Shown: positions 39,853 through 51,859, counted from the stretch's first letter. The stretch: DNA of 64,000 nucleotides from Adiantum capillus-veneris (GCA_014529385.2 CM043968.1:22561484-22625483); one strand, 5' to 3'. Notes: a model not told the origin generated them from the letters alone. Made by a program: numbers and translations.

Positions 39853-41180
39853 TGTAGATTCCGTCCTCGGAAGCTATTGAGTTGAAGCTGGTTCGTCGAG
39901 GTGGAAGAGCATTTGAGATGAATGTCCTTAGCCTTCTTCAGTCACTGCAAAATCAAACAACATTGGCACAGTAATTGCATTCTCTTAAAAAGCATATGCA
40001 ATTTTAGGTAGACAAATTGATTGGTAAAAGAATTTCAAACAATTTGTTAGCAATGAACATTAAATTGCAATGTAATCAAATGCATAAACATATGTAAAGG
40101 TAAAAAATTAGACAAGTCTGGGGTCGCTAATTTGAGGGTCGAAAGGCACTAGAGATCGAATATTAATACCATGGGTAAGCTTCTTAATTTTCTGTGGTCA
40201 ATTAAGTTGTTTAATCGCGAGAGCCAAGTATTCATGTTCGAGGGCTGACTAGAGGCTATATCTAGAAGACTTTGTAGTTAAGCTACCATAAAAGGAATTT
40301 CTCATGAAATCATCGCCTGACTGATTACTTTTTCTTTGACCCCCCAAAGTCTTTTCACAGTGATTCAATTATGATGTGTGTGCTTATTTTGTATGCCTTG
40401 GGTTTTTTGCTTCTCAAGGAAAAGCACCCACACTGGGAACCTCTAGGGCTCTAGTACCATAGGCGATACATGTGAGTGAAGTACCAAATCAAGCTGAGAT
40501 TTCTCTTCCAGCTTAAAATTTTACATTGTGGCACTTTGATTTTTTGTTTGTTCATTTTCAGCATTTTAATTTTGTAACTTTGGGGGGTCATATAACACTG
40601 TTACCCTCCCCAGGCTCATCACATTAGTAAACTCCCTTTATAATACTTAAGCTAAAGGTCAATAGGGTTAAGCCCACTAGAAAGCCCTAGTACATTTCAC
40701 ACAATGCTGCCTAAATCGGATTAAGAACCTAAGTAACCATTGCTTATTAGGAAGGCATTCCCCATGGTATTAAGAGAAGATCTCTAACACCTAACTTGGT
40801 CAAACTAGCTTAGTCGGACTGCTTGATTTTTAAACCTAGACAAGTGATTATGACAAAACATTACATTGAATTAATTTGATACTAAGCAAATGCACTGAAT
40901 ATTATGCTACCAATCACAATCAAAGCAGACAATCATAGATGCAAAAAGATAACGGCAATGCTAATGGACAAGAAACACCTGTTTGTGTTGATGGTCGTGC
41001 TTGATTTGAAGGTTCCATGAAGGTCCAAATCCTATCAATAGCAACACGCTCCTGTACACACTAGGAAACAAAAGGAATACCTCCAGGAGGCACATCAGTG
41101 GGAAAAATTAAAACTCCTAAAAAACAAACTCAAAACACAATCTAGACCCCTAACCTACCTATCTGTCACCCCTTTTAGAA
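39853..41180. other. G2 non-coding stretch before 3' LTR
   Basis: AT-rich DNA with no long frame on either strand and no recognisable motif. It lies within G2 between its extra ORF and the polypurine tract. Confidence 0.5.
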
Positions 41181-41612
41181 TCAAGGAAAGAGGATATTAT
41201 ATAAACCGGGTGGCCACCCTAAGGCTAGGCCTCTATCCTCATCATCTAGATAAATAAAATCGTTGTCCGTGAGGCCATAGTCTTCCTCGGTCTCTATTAG
41301 TTCCTCTTCATCATCCTCTTGTGCAAGCATGCTAATCAAGAACCTCGTGATGCGTGGATACTCATCTTGTGCAAAAGAATAAGCATGTGCCATTGGAGAC
41401 ACATTCGCTACTGGGTAGGGATCACTAGTTAGCCATAGACGTATCAGCCATTCTAACTCCTCAAAATTTCTCTCACATGCAAGGCTCTCTATCAAATCCC
41501 ATTCGCAAGAAAGTATAGGGTAGCATACGTAGAACACTTGTTGAAAAGACAAGGGGTACCTTTCATCAAAAATAGAAGTGCATGCCTCTGGTGAAGTAGC
41601 CATTTCTGACAA
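41181..41612 (-). CDS. G2 extra ORF, unknown acidic protein (143 aa)
   Basis: An uninterrupted frame in element orientation, between integrase and the 3' LTR, where env-like or captured ORFs sit in some plant gypsy elements. The protein has a hydrophobic/aromatic middle (FQQVFYVCYPILSCEWDLIE, LEWLIRLWLTSD) and a strongly acidic C-terminal half (AQEDDEEELIETEEDYG). There is no signal peptide or transmembrane pattern strong enough to call it an envelope protein, and I do not recognise a family. A second overlapping frame at 41692-41961 is less convincing. Confidence 0.45.
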   Translation of the reverse strand: MSEMATSPEACTSIFDERYPLSFQQVFYVCYPILSCEWDLIESLACERNFEELEWLIRLWLTSDPYPVANVSPMAHAYSFAQDEYPRITRFLISMLAQEDDEEELIETEEDYGLTDNDFIYLDDEDRGLALGWPPGLYNILFP

Positions 41613-41866
41613 GACAGATAGATTTGGTTAGGCCTTTAAAACATAAGAGTTGTTTTTGTGTGTTGCTTGAATTGACACGGTGAATTTGGACTTATATGTA
41701 AGATCTGATAGGGTGCTCTCTCATTGCTAGGCGCTCTTGCTCTTTACTATTTTTGTTTTTTTGTGAGTATAAGGCTATATATATACATTCCCTAAGATCG
41801 GAGATTGAGAGGTCAGGGAAAAAGGTTGAGAGGGAAACAAATGAATGATGACTGTTAGCAAACACT

Positions 41867-41886
41867 CCCCCCTTCCTTGGGTAGAT
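41867..41886 (-). other. G2 second polypurine-tract-like sequence
   Basis: CCCCCCTTCCTTGGGTAGAT on the plus strand is almost the same as 39840-39859 beside the true 3' LTR. It lies directly at the end of the pol frame. Confidence 0.6.
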
Positions 41887-44800
41887 CATACCGTTTGAAA
41901 TGAGCTTGTCACCTTTTGAAACCAATTGTTCCAGTTGGTAATAGGTGAGGATTTTAACCAATAGTTTTCGACCGCCCTATGCGTTTCATCTAGTTGCAAG
42001 GGTGGTAAGGTACTCTCCCATGATTTTATTTGCAACGTTGTTGTAGGTGGTGAACTTACCCCGGAAGGTGCAAACTCTTTCGTGCTTGTATGGATATGTA
42101 TAGTGGTAGGTGGAGGTTGTGTCGAAGCTTCTATTTGCGTATAGGAACTACATGAAGAGCAAGAAGCTTCATTTGATTTCCCTGTTCCTGAGCTAGGTGG
42201 AACAAATCGTTCTTTCTTTGGTACCCAAACTAGCTCTAGAACGGGTGTGTAACATTCCATGATTTTTTCCTTTCCGCGATTTTCAATTTGTTTTGGAGCC
42301 ACATGATTGGGTTTACATGGGCCAGGTGACAGGTAAGAGTACACTTTACGTTTGGGCACCCAGATTTGATCATTTCCTTCATAGTATCCTTGGGCTTCCA
42401 ATAGTCGTTTAGGAATCCAACGCAGCGTTTCTTTACATTTCTTGGAGTGAGTGGTACGGTTCTTACTAGGTTTCCGTTTTTTTGCATCAATCATGCTCAC
42501 TACAGAGGTTTTAGGGACCCACTTGTATGTTTTCTCTGTTATATTAGGATGGTTCTTGTGTGTCTCAAGCTTTCTTTCAGCTACATCAGTTGAAGCTCTA
42601 GAGAGTTGGGCTATGGGGACGTATGGTTCAACCTCCTGGACATGCAATGTCTTGGGTTTTATTTCCTTGGGCAATATCTCAGGGACTATGGCTTGAGTGG
42701 TAGGGCTAAGAGTTGGTTTTTGCGTTGTAACACCCCCATTCCCCCAATCAATAGTGCATTTGGTGGCTATCATCCACGTGCGGCCTAGGTTTATATTACC
42801 CTCCATAGTTCCAGTAGGCATGACCAAAAAGTCTTGAGCTACAATTCCATTGTCATAACTGACAGAAGTGTGCCAGATTCCAAAAACCGTAGTTTTTTTC
42901 TTGTTGACACCCTTGACTTGGATAATACTCTCAGATAGAGGTGGCTTCCCTAACTGACACCACACCCCATAGGATAGCAGATTATATTTGGCACCCGTGT
43001 CCAATAAGGCGTTATATAGCACTTTTCCATAGGCACTATTTAACTCAATGGGGTATCGTAGAGGTGTGTCAGAGTCCAACCCATCCTCTTCGATTTCCAC
43101 GTGGAATGCATTTGTGACCCCAAGGTTAGCCTCTCGTTTTTGTCTTATACGTTGTTGTCGCTCCTTAGCCTCAGCTTGAGCTTGTATCTTGTTTAACTCG
43201 GTTTGTGCTTTGGCGGCCTTTTTTTGATGAATGGCCCGTAGTTCTTCTTGGCTTAAAGGATCATAATATCTTTTGAATTTACTCCCATTGAGGAATCCAA
43301 TGGTTTCAACTCCATCAAGAGTTTCCACACGAAGGGTACCTTGTGGGGTAATTTCACATACTCTATATGGTCCTTTACCAGCATATTTCAACTTTTTCTT
43401 CTCTTTACGTACTCCATACATAAGGACTTTATCACCAACTTTGATGTCCTTGTCCTTCACATGGCGATCAAACCACTTCTTTCTCCTATCCTTTTCCACA
43501 AGAGCATTTTGCACAGCCAACTGTCTCTCTTCGTCTAGTTTTTCTAAGATAAACAAACTCTCGGTTAAGGGGTTACCATTCCATCCTTCTTGCGAAGCTA
43601 CCCTAAGACTAGGAATGACAAACTCCCAAGGCATAACCGCTTCTTGGCCGTATACCATTTTGAATGGTGTACAATTAATAGCCACTTTATAAGCAGTACG
43701 ATAAGCCCATAGAGTAGATGTCAACTTCAAATCCCAATCAGTGCGATGAGCTTCTACCGTCTTGGTTAAAATAGAGATTAGAGTCTTGTTGGTGCTCTCG
43801 GCTTGTCCATTAGCTTGCGGGTAATAAGGTGTAGACTTATGGTGGGATATCATAAAGGTCGTGGTAAGCTCTCTTATTACCTCATTTATAAAATGGGTAC
43901 CATTATCACTAACAATTTCAAAAGGGCAACCAAATCTTGTGATAATGTTCTCAAAAAGAAACTTAGCTGTTGTCCTCGCGTCAGCTTTTTGTGAAGCCTT
44001 AGCTTCAGCCCACTTTGTTACATAGTCCGTAGCAACTAGAATATATCGAGATTGAGTGTTGCGAGCTGCGGGACTAATTGGACCTACAAAGTCTAAGCCC
44101 CATTTTTCAAATGGTTGGGTTACTTTAATAGGATGTAAGGGCATTCTGTCCTTGCGCTGTGTGGTCTTGTAACGTTGGCACTCATCACACCCTTTTGTAA
44201 AAAGTGATGCATCCTTAAATAAAGTTGGCCACCAATAGCCTGATTGCAGCACCTTTCTAGCAGTCAGGTCCCCTGAAAAATGTCCTCTTGCTATGCCCAT
44301 ATGTGCTTCTTGCAAGATATACAAATATTCATCCTCGCGGGCACAACGCCTAAGAATATCGTCCTTGCCTAATCTATACAGGGTTCCGGCAATCAAACAA
44401 TAGGGTTCACATTCTTTTACTAGCCTTCAAGCGATATCCTTACGAAGTTCCTTGGGTGGAAAACCATTAACTAAAAAGTTAACAATGTTCTCACTCCATT
44501 CAGGCATAGTCTCAACTATGAATAGGGAAGTATCGGGTAATTCATCATCAACTCCTGTAGGGGCTTCACCATTGGGTATGCGAGACAAATGATCAGCCAT
44601 GACGTGCCTTTTACCGGGTCTCACTACAATCGTGAAATCAAACTCCAGAAGAATTAACAACCATCGTGTGATTCTTCCTGTGGAGCATGGCTTGTTTACC
44701 AGATACAGCAACGCTTGATGATCCACATAAAATACAAACTTGTTTGCCAGAAGGTAGTAGCGAAATTTCTTTACTGCATAAACCATTGCCAAACCTTCTC

Positions 44801-47800
44801 GCTCTGTAGTGGTGTAGTTCCTTTCAGCATCGTTCAATTGACGGCTTGCAAAGCTAATGGGATAGTCCAATTTATGTTCTCCTGGTTGAGTGAGAACACA
44901 CCCAATAGCAAAGTTTGATGCATCAATATGCACATGGAAAATGACATCCCAGTTAGGTGTCCTTAAAATCGGAGCACTTGCTAGTGTTTTCTTCAATTGT
45001 TCATAGGCCTGGTCACACTCTTCAGTCCATTTAAATTCAATGAGAAGCTTGTACAAAGGACGTGCTATCTCAGCGAAAAATAAAATAAACCGTCGATAAT
45101 AACCCACGTGTCCCATGAACCTTTGAACTCCCTTGTAATTGGTTGGTGGTGGTAACTCTAGAATCACTTTAATTTTGCTCTCATCGGTTGAGATACCATT
45201 CTTGGATACTATATGCCCTAAAATAACTCCATGCTTGACCCAAAATTGGCATTTGAACGGGTTCAATGAGATACGATATAACCTACATTTTTCAAACACC
45301 TTCCACAAACATGATAGATGTTCTTTCCAAGAAGAGTAAACACAAAGGTCGTCTAAGAAAGCTTCACAAAACTCTCTCAAATATTCTTTAAAAGCAGTGT
45401 TTATTAATCGTTGGAATGTAGCAGGGGCATTTGTTAAGCCAAAAGCCATCACACGAAATGCAAACACGCCAAATTCTGTGATGAAGGCAGTTTTAGCTTG
45501 GTCCTCTAGCGCTATCGTGATTTGGTTGTAGCCTGAGTACCCATCTAGAAAGCTATAAGCTTCCTTGCCTGCAACTCTTTCGAGTACATGTTCGGAATAT
45601 GGTAGGGGGTAATGGTCTCTTCTAGTAGCTGCATTAACTTTTTTGAGGTCCACGCACACCCTGAGTTTCCCATTCTTTTTTGGCACGATAACTATTGGCG
45701 ACACCCATTCAGAGTGTTCAATAGGATATATGAACCCACATTTGATAAGCTTTTCTAGTTCTTCTTGAATGATCTTTGCGTACTTAGGATTCATCGGGTA
45801 GGGTCTTTGTTGTACGGGCTTCGCAGTGCTAATCATAGGGATTGTATGTTGGACCACAGAAGGCGGAACACCTTTCATATCATGGTATGTCCAAGCGAAT
45901 ACGTCCTTGAATTCCTTGAGAAGCTCTTTGAGGACCGCCTCTTCAACTTCTGTGAGGTCTTGGGCAATAAAAACAGGTTTTGATTCTTCACCGGGGTCAG
46001 CTAATTCTATTTCTTTAACTATTGCCGGACCATCATAGATTCCATTATTCCCATCGATAGGTATTCTTTGGGCTTTTGTGTACACAACCTTTGCTTCCCC
46101 TGTGGTGTAAGATTTGAAATGTTCTGGTGCAGGATGCAAGTCTGTGGATTCTGGTTGTGCATTGGTTTGTGCTTCCATTTCTGCTTTCTTGTGTTGTCGA
46201 GCTAACTCTTGGTTTTGACGCCTCCTTGCAGTGCGGCTCAACTTTGGCTTGTCTATGATCTCTAATTGGGCTATGTCATGGGGTCGTGGTCTACACCACA
46301 TAACATTTTGGAGATATTCACCCCAATTGTCTACCAATTTTCGATGAGCATCACATGCTCCTATATAACTGAGCCATTCTGCTGAGGATCTCTTCTTGTT
46401 TATCCTAGCACGTACATTGGCTCGATATCGACGCCTCTTAAGGTTTTTCTTTTTCTTATTTGAGACCTACTTTTGATTTGCATTTAGATCTGGCTCACTA
46501 AAGGAGTCCTCGTTGGTGTCCTCTTCACTCTCGTAGGAGCTATCATCGGTTGATGTGCTCGGTCCTTCCGAATGTTTTGACTCTGAACTTGCTCCACTCT
46601 CTAATTCATGAGATTCAGAATCCGTTTCACTCTGGGAGTCAGTGTCCAAGTCGTGTTGGTCAAAGTCTTCTATTGAGCTATCGGTGTCACTGTCAGATTG
46701 GTCCACAATTGCCTTGCCCTTAGAAGATGCATGTATGGCACTTATCATGTTCAGAGGTGCAATTTGTGGTACCTCTTCCCCCTCTGGTGTGACCCAAGTG
46801 GTTCCTCTATTTCCCCAGGTATCTATGGTTGCAGCTAGGTGTACCCAATCCACATTGTCCGACTCAGTCATCCCAGGTAGGATATCCATATAAGGAGAAT
46901 CTTGGCCAATGTCTGTATCCTTCTTACAAGTGTAACAATATTGTAGTGGGGCCGAGTGAACTGTGGTGTCAGAGCGATGATCAATAATGGTTTTACTCCC
47001 TAAGGGGTGTACCTTACCAGTCACCAAATCCACTCTAAGGACAGAGTCTTGGAATTGCAAATAGACATGATTTTTAGACCAATCATGAACCATTTGTGCT
47101 TCCCTCATGAATGGTCGTCCTAAAATAATTTCATATGACATAAGGTGTTTAGAGAAATCGATTACAATGAACGTATGTCGTACCTTGTGTCCTAGAACTT
47201 TGATCTTAAGATCCTTGAGCATCCCCATAGGTTTGGCTATGGTACCATTTGCCATCTTTACCACAATGTTAGTAACACTGAGGCGGGGTTTTCCCATGGA
47301 TTCCCAACAATCTTTTGTAACGATGCTAACTCCCGCACCACCATCAAGAATTCCCTTTATAGTTAATCCCTTGGTAGTGATGGGTAGGGTCGCATTAGAC
47401 TCGTCGCCTTCAAAATACTGCCCTAATTCGTTAATGGGTACCTCGATCACAGACTCGTGTCCATCTAAGTCAAGTGATTGCACATGATTTTCCTCATCAA
47501 TCATAATCGAGTCAGGCCTATTTGGTTGCGCAAACTGCGGTAATCCCGTTCGTAGCTCTCCGTTAAGGAATGCTCGAAGTGCAAGGAATAACTCAGGATC
47601 TCCATACAGCTTTGCTATGATCGTGGTTCGGACCTCAGAAGACATGAAGTCCACTAGTTTGGCAACATTCATTGGCGTTTTGCAGGGTGTAGGTCCTTGA
47701 CTAGGAACTGGTGAGGATGGAATCTCATATTCCTCAATGGGATCAGGTATTCCTTCGTTAAACATCCTTTCTAACAAGAAGGGTGTATGCTCACTTTCTG

Positions 47801-48224
47801 ATGTCCCATCCTCACTCCCTTCTTGGATGATACTAGATATGGCTAACGATCTATGGTTCATGTGGGGTGGATGAACTTGCGTGGGAAACACTGTGTCATG
47901 AATTTTGACCTGCATGGGTTCTGGTTCTAGTTTCCTTTGAGTCTCCTCCACTAAACCTCTTAGATGTTTCACCTGCTCAATTTCATCTACTGGGTTTGGG
48001 TACGTCCCAATCTTCTTTTTACGATTCTTCCCTTTTTGCCCCTGCGGTTTATCTTGGGGGTCTTGGATTGGATTTGGGAACACTTGTGTTTTCAGAGGCT
48101 CTTTATGATTTTCTCTTATTCGGTTTTCATTTGGTTCCATGGTTTTCTTTGTCGGTCTTTCCCTTTGTGGTATTGGTTCTAGTCTCCATTGTCTCGATTG
48201 AATCTGAATCATCCTCGAGGTCAT
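41886..48224 (-). pseudogene. G2 gypsy Pol: protease, RT, RNase H, integrase, second protease, WVPK tail
   Basis: One minus-strand frame of 2113 codons, broken only by TAG at 46467-46469 and TGA at 44427-44429. Protease 1: ILDGGAGVSI (Asp at about 47345) and IILGRPFM. Reverse transcriptase: WVSPIVIVPKKNGKLR, SFLDGYSGY and AFLDDLCVY (about 45350). RNase H: HIDASNFAIG, TEREGLAMVY. Integrase: an HHCC finger ending CDECQRYK, then ATDYVTKW, SDNGTHF and NGQAESTN with 35 residues between the last two acidic residues (DD35E), and a GPYRV module. After integrase comes a Lys/Gln-rich helix. A second retropepsin-like domain follows (LLDTGAKYNLLS at about 42990, NINLGRTWM at about 42780), then four W-[VI]-P-K motifs (42216-42524). 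With two stops it is formally a pseudogene, but no frameshift is seen. Confidence 0.93.
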
Positions 48225-51200
48225 TCATATACACGGGGTCATCTCTTGTTCCTACGTTTGTTTTGGAACTTGGCTTTGAATTTTCCGTATTCTGCGACTT
48301 CTTCCTTCGTGTCTTCTTTTTCTTTGCTTGGATAACTGACGCGGTATCTCTCTCTTCGAGGATATGGCCTGGCCCTTGAAGCATGGACCGTGTAATCGCA
48401 TAAGCGGGTGCGACGGGTGGCATTGGCGATGTCACACTAGCAATTTCGACCAAATTCAGGGGTGTGATTTTAGGCGCATTTGGGTTATAGGGGCATTGGG
48501 CAATCAAGTGATCTATGCCACAACGATTACATGTGAGTATTGGCATTGCAGACGTGCTCCCTTGATTCATTTGCATCTGTGCAGCATTCTTTTGCAGCCT
48601 AATAGGGCACTCCGCTGCTCGATGTGGTCCACCACACTCGTAGCATTGAAGAGGTGGCCTCCTAGCCTGGGTGTTGATATTTTGACCTCTGGATGCGAGA
48701 GCAGCAGCTTGATAAACCGGCTTGACTTGCCCCCAACAATCTTCCATGTAGTATATAGGACACTCTTCCAATGTATCAAGTCCGTAGGCAATACTAGTGT
48801 CTATTTCCTCCTCACAACCATCTGCATAAGCATTTGATGGCTCGCAACCCACTTGGTTCATAGGGGCGACTCTTGGATGCGGGGGCTGCGGTCCTAGCAT
48901 AGGAGGTGGTAGCGGTGTAGCTTGTACAACATTTTGAGGTCTAGGGACCATGTGTTGCGGTAGTTGCTCAACAGGTGGAGTAGGCATCAATACAGGAGCT
49001 CGAGGCGCATCCGTCCAGGCTACAGGTGGTCTATTTTCCATCATACGTTTGATCATTAAACAATCCTTAGCTTGGTGACCATACCTACCACATGCATTAC
49101 AAGTTCCATTAAATTTTACACGAAACGTAAGGCACTCACTAGTGCTATGTGGACCTAAGCAAATGGAACACCATTGTTGCTCCCTTCTTGGATACATGTG
49201 ACTATTTTGAGGGGGTCGATTATCCTTAAGAGACTCTTGGATTGCCTTGGTGAGGTCTGTCAAGAATGTCTCAAATACCTTTGGCTCATTGGCAATGGGC
49301 TTTGCAGTCATGGGTTCATACTCAATGGCTTGTGAGCTAGTGGATCTCGTGTCAGTAGACACCCTCATGCCTGCTATCATCAAGTTGTCCTCTAGTTGGA
49401 TTGCATTGGTAGTGACATCTTCCCAGGTTGTGATACCTCTAATCACTAGTCCATTATAGATTCCTTCATTCCTCAACCCTCGAATGAATCGATCAAGCAG
49501 TTGGTTATTGTTGAAGCGCTCATTTACAGGGCAACGAGAGTTTAAGTGCTTTAGACGACTAATGAAGTCCCTTACTGACTCTCCTTCCTTACGTTCGGCC
49601 TTCTGTAGCTGAGATGCTACACCCCAAAGCACACCTTCTCGTATGTACTCCTTTAGAAACAACCTTCAAAGGGTAGGGTAGATTGTTTTCTCGTCCACCC
49701 TTAGGGTTCTATACCAATCTCCAGCCTTCCCACTTAATGTCAAGCTTAAGGCATTGCACTTATGTAGTTCGTTGCGTTCCCCTAAGGAATCACATACTTG
49801 TTCAAACACTTCAATGTGTTTCCTAGCATCTTCGTCCCCATTGAATTTTTGCGTGAGTTTGGCAATTTGTACTGCCTTACTTCTAGGCTCTCTATCAGAT
49901 GCATGACGCATATTTTCCGCGATAGATCGACCTATGGTTTGAGCAAACGCGGCCAAGTCACCTATGTGAGGAGGTAGGGCCGGTGGAGGTACTCTTGGAA
50001 TCATATGTGGGAGAGGGACGGGTGCCGGTCTTGGCATATGTGTGGATGATGCAGGATATGGAACATAACCGGGCATAGGTCCACTCGGATAAGGGCTAGG
50101 GAGCGGCACTCGAGGAGCATAAGCAAGTGGTACAATTGGAGGTGTGGGGGCCATGTGTGCATAAGGGGCTAGAGGCACATATGGTCGAGGCCCCATATTA
50201 GGTACTACGACACTAGGTAGTGGCACTGCGCTAACCGTAGATGTCATCGGTACATTTTCTGTCAGGCTTATCCCTGGAGTGAGCACTGTGTTTTCCTTAA
50301 TAGAGGGTTGAGCCAAGTTAGGGAAGCTAAAGTTTTCGCTCGGAGGCTCAGATTGCATAGAGACCCCAGGTGAAATGACGTAAGATGGGTCCATGGGGCT
50401 CATTAGAGGAGTCTCCATTTGTGATAGAGTAGGCTGTTGAGCCTTGCTCGTATCCAGAAATCTCATGGGGCCAGTTGAGAGTATATTTACCCCTCGGTTT
50501 TGCCTTTCTGATTGAATAATGCCATGGATAACATTACAGATCATTTTTTGTTGATCTTCGATGCTCGTGGCACTAGAGGTGGATTGTACAATCTCTATCC
50601 ATCCTACATGGTAGGCGTGGCCAGAGTGTAGATCCGTCAACACCTCAGTGTGGAGGTCGTATGTCCAATGATCATTAATGAACAATCCTTCTAGAGTCGA
50701 CGTGTTAACGGTTTCTTGTGAGGTAGAAGCAATGTTGCTCCCCGTGGTTTTACTTGTCACCAACGGTACTCTAGAGGGAACTTCTGAAGGAGGCAGCTCA
50801 ACAGGGCCTTCTTGGTAAGAAGTTGGCAGGATATCCACATGGACACTCTTTGGGGGTGTGGGGTCCACGTGCGATGTGAAAGGAGATTCCACTTCCCCAC
50901 CCCCTTCGTGTGCTTCATTTGCATCAGGTTCCGAGCGAGTAGCTCTACCTAATGTTTCCATGAAATGGCTAAACATACTAGTACTAGGCTGTGGAGCTTC
51001 GGGAGGTGCATGGCCTTCTCTCTCAGTGTTTTGGGTAGGGTATGCTTCCATGATCTCTGAGTCGGAGGAGGAATCACTAGCGGCTATTTTAGGGTCTTGG
51101 GTGGTGCTACCTTGTGTCCCCGCTGAGGGTCTAGAGCTGATCGTGGATGGGTAATGGGTGTCTGTATGAACAGAGGCACCCTCAATATGCTCGTGTTCTA

Positions 51201-51225
51201 GCACCCGCCCAGAGCGTAAGTGCAT
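48127..51225 (-). pseudogene. G2 gypsy Gag with four zinc knuckles
   Basis: A frame of 1033 codons from ATG 51225 (MHLRSGRVLEHEH) with a single in-frame TGA at 49666-49668 inside the Gag core. The N-terminal 450 residues are acidic and then proline-rich (PYVPLAPYAHMAP). The core spans the stop: LTLSGKAGDWYRTL, then EYIREGVLWGVASQLQ and ESVRDFISRLKHL. Four knuckles follow: CSICLGPHSTSEC (49132-49170), CNACGRYGHQAKDC (49060-49101), CYECGGPHRAAEC (48607-48645) and CNRCGIDHLIAQC (48493-48531). The first, third and fourth have C-x2-C-x3-H-x4-C spacing. The frame overlaps pol by about 98 bp in another frame, suggesting frameshift or separate initiation of Pol. Confidence 0.92.
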
Positions 51226-51552
51226 GTGCTTTTGATACCCTAAGGTGTCAAAAAGCTGCTCTAGGAGGCCTTGTGACTAGTTTTTAGCGTGTTTTTAGTT
51301 TGTTTTTTTGCTAGATTTTTTAGAGCGTGTCGTGGAATGGGTCGTGTGATAGCTCGAAACGAGCGTATCGGTCAGAGTGTCGTGCCGTGCTTTACAGCCC
51401 TCCGTTTGGTCACTCTATGCGCTCAGAATCCCTAAAACTATCAATTTCCAGTAGGGAACTAGGCCCAAACTAGTTCTTCGCTTGTCGAATTTCACTCCAA
51501 TCTGAGCTGGTGACTCTAGCCTCCTGCAGTGCTGCCCCGAGCCTCGATCTGA
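51226..51552 (-). other. C4 leader joined to G2 gag leader; G2 5' LTR absent
   Basis: Between the C4 primer-binding site and the G2 gag ATG there are only about 330 bp. No sequence here resembles the G2 LTR at 39266-39837, so the G2 5' LTR and the C4 gag/protease/N-terminal integrase region are missing. The junction cannot be placed exactly. Confidence 0.6.
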
Positions 51553-51564
51553 GCTCTGATACCA
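51553..51564 (-). other. C4 primer-binding site (tRNA-iMet)
   Basis: gctctgatacca on the plus strand (TGGTATCAGAGC on the element strand), two bases from the LTR. Confidence 0.95.
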
Positions 51565-51566
51565 GT

Positions 51567-51758
51567 TGAAGGAGTACGAGCGGAAGTGAGACGCGAGAGA
51601 GAGTGCGAGAAGAAGAGCACGACGATATGGTGAACTCGCTCTACTGTAATGTGTAGAGAATAGTGAGTTCTTATTAGGTTTTTACAAAAGAATATGTGTA
51701 CATACCTGGCGGCCCACCCACTTACCTGGGCGACCACATTGGGCTTTATACCCCAACA
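51567..51758 (-). repeat. C4 copia 5' LTR (192 bp)
   Basis: Partner of 36987-37178. It is followed by the target duplication ctttt at 51759-51763, matching 36982-36986. Confidence 0.95.
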
Positions 51759-51763
51759 CTTTT
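51759..51763. repeat. C4 target-site duplication (right)
   Basis: ctttt. Confidence 0.9.
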
Positions 51764-51859
51764 GAAATCCATGTTGTAAATAAATATTAAAAAAACTTTA
51801 CTATTAATATATACTAACGTTCATTCTCTTTAAACTTACAAAGTTTGGACATTTAATGA

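Noticed and set aside
41181-41612. Envelope-like protein for the extra ORF in G2
   Set aside because: The position fits, but there is no signal peptide, transmembrane helix or cleavage site. Kept as unknown.
41692-41961. 89-codon minus-strand frame overlapping the end of G2 pol
   Set aside because: Out of frame with pol, with no recognisable domain and overlap with a polypurine tract. Not strong enough to list as a gene.
51226-51552. Hidden G2 5' LTR
   Set aside because: Searched by eye for the LTR start tgttgaagc and end ggttaaca and for internal blocks; none present.
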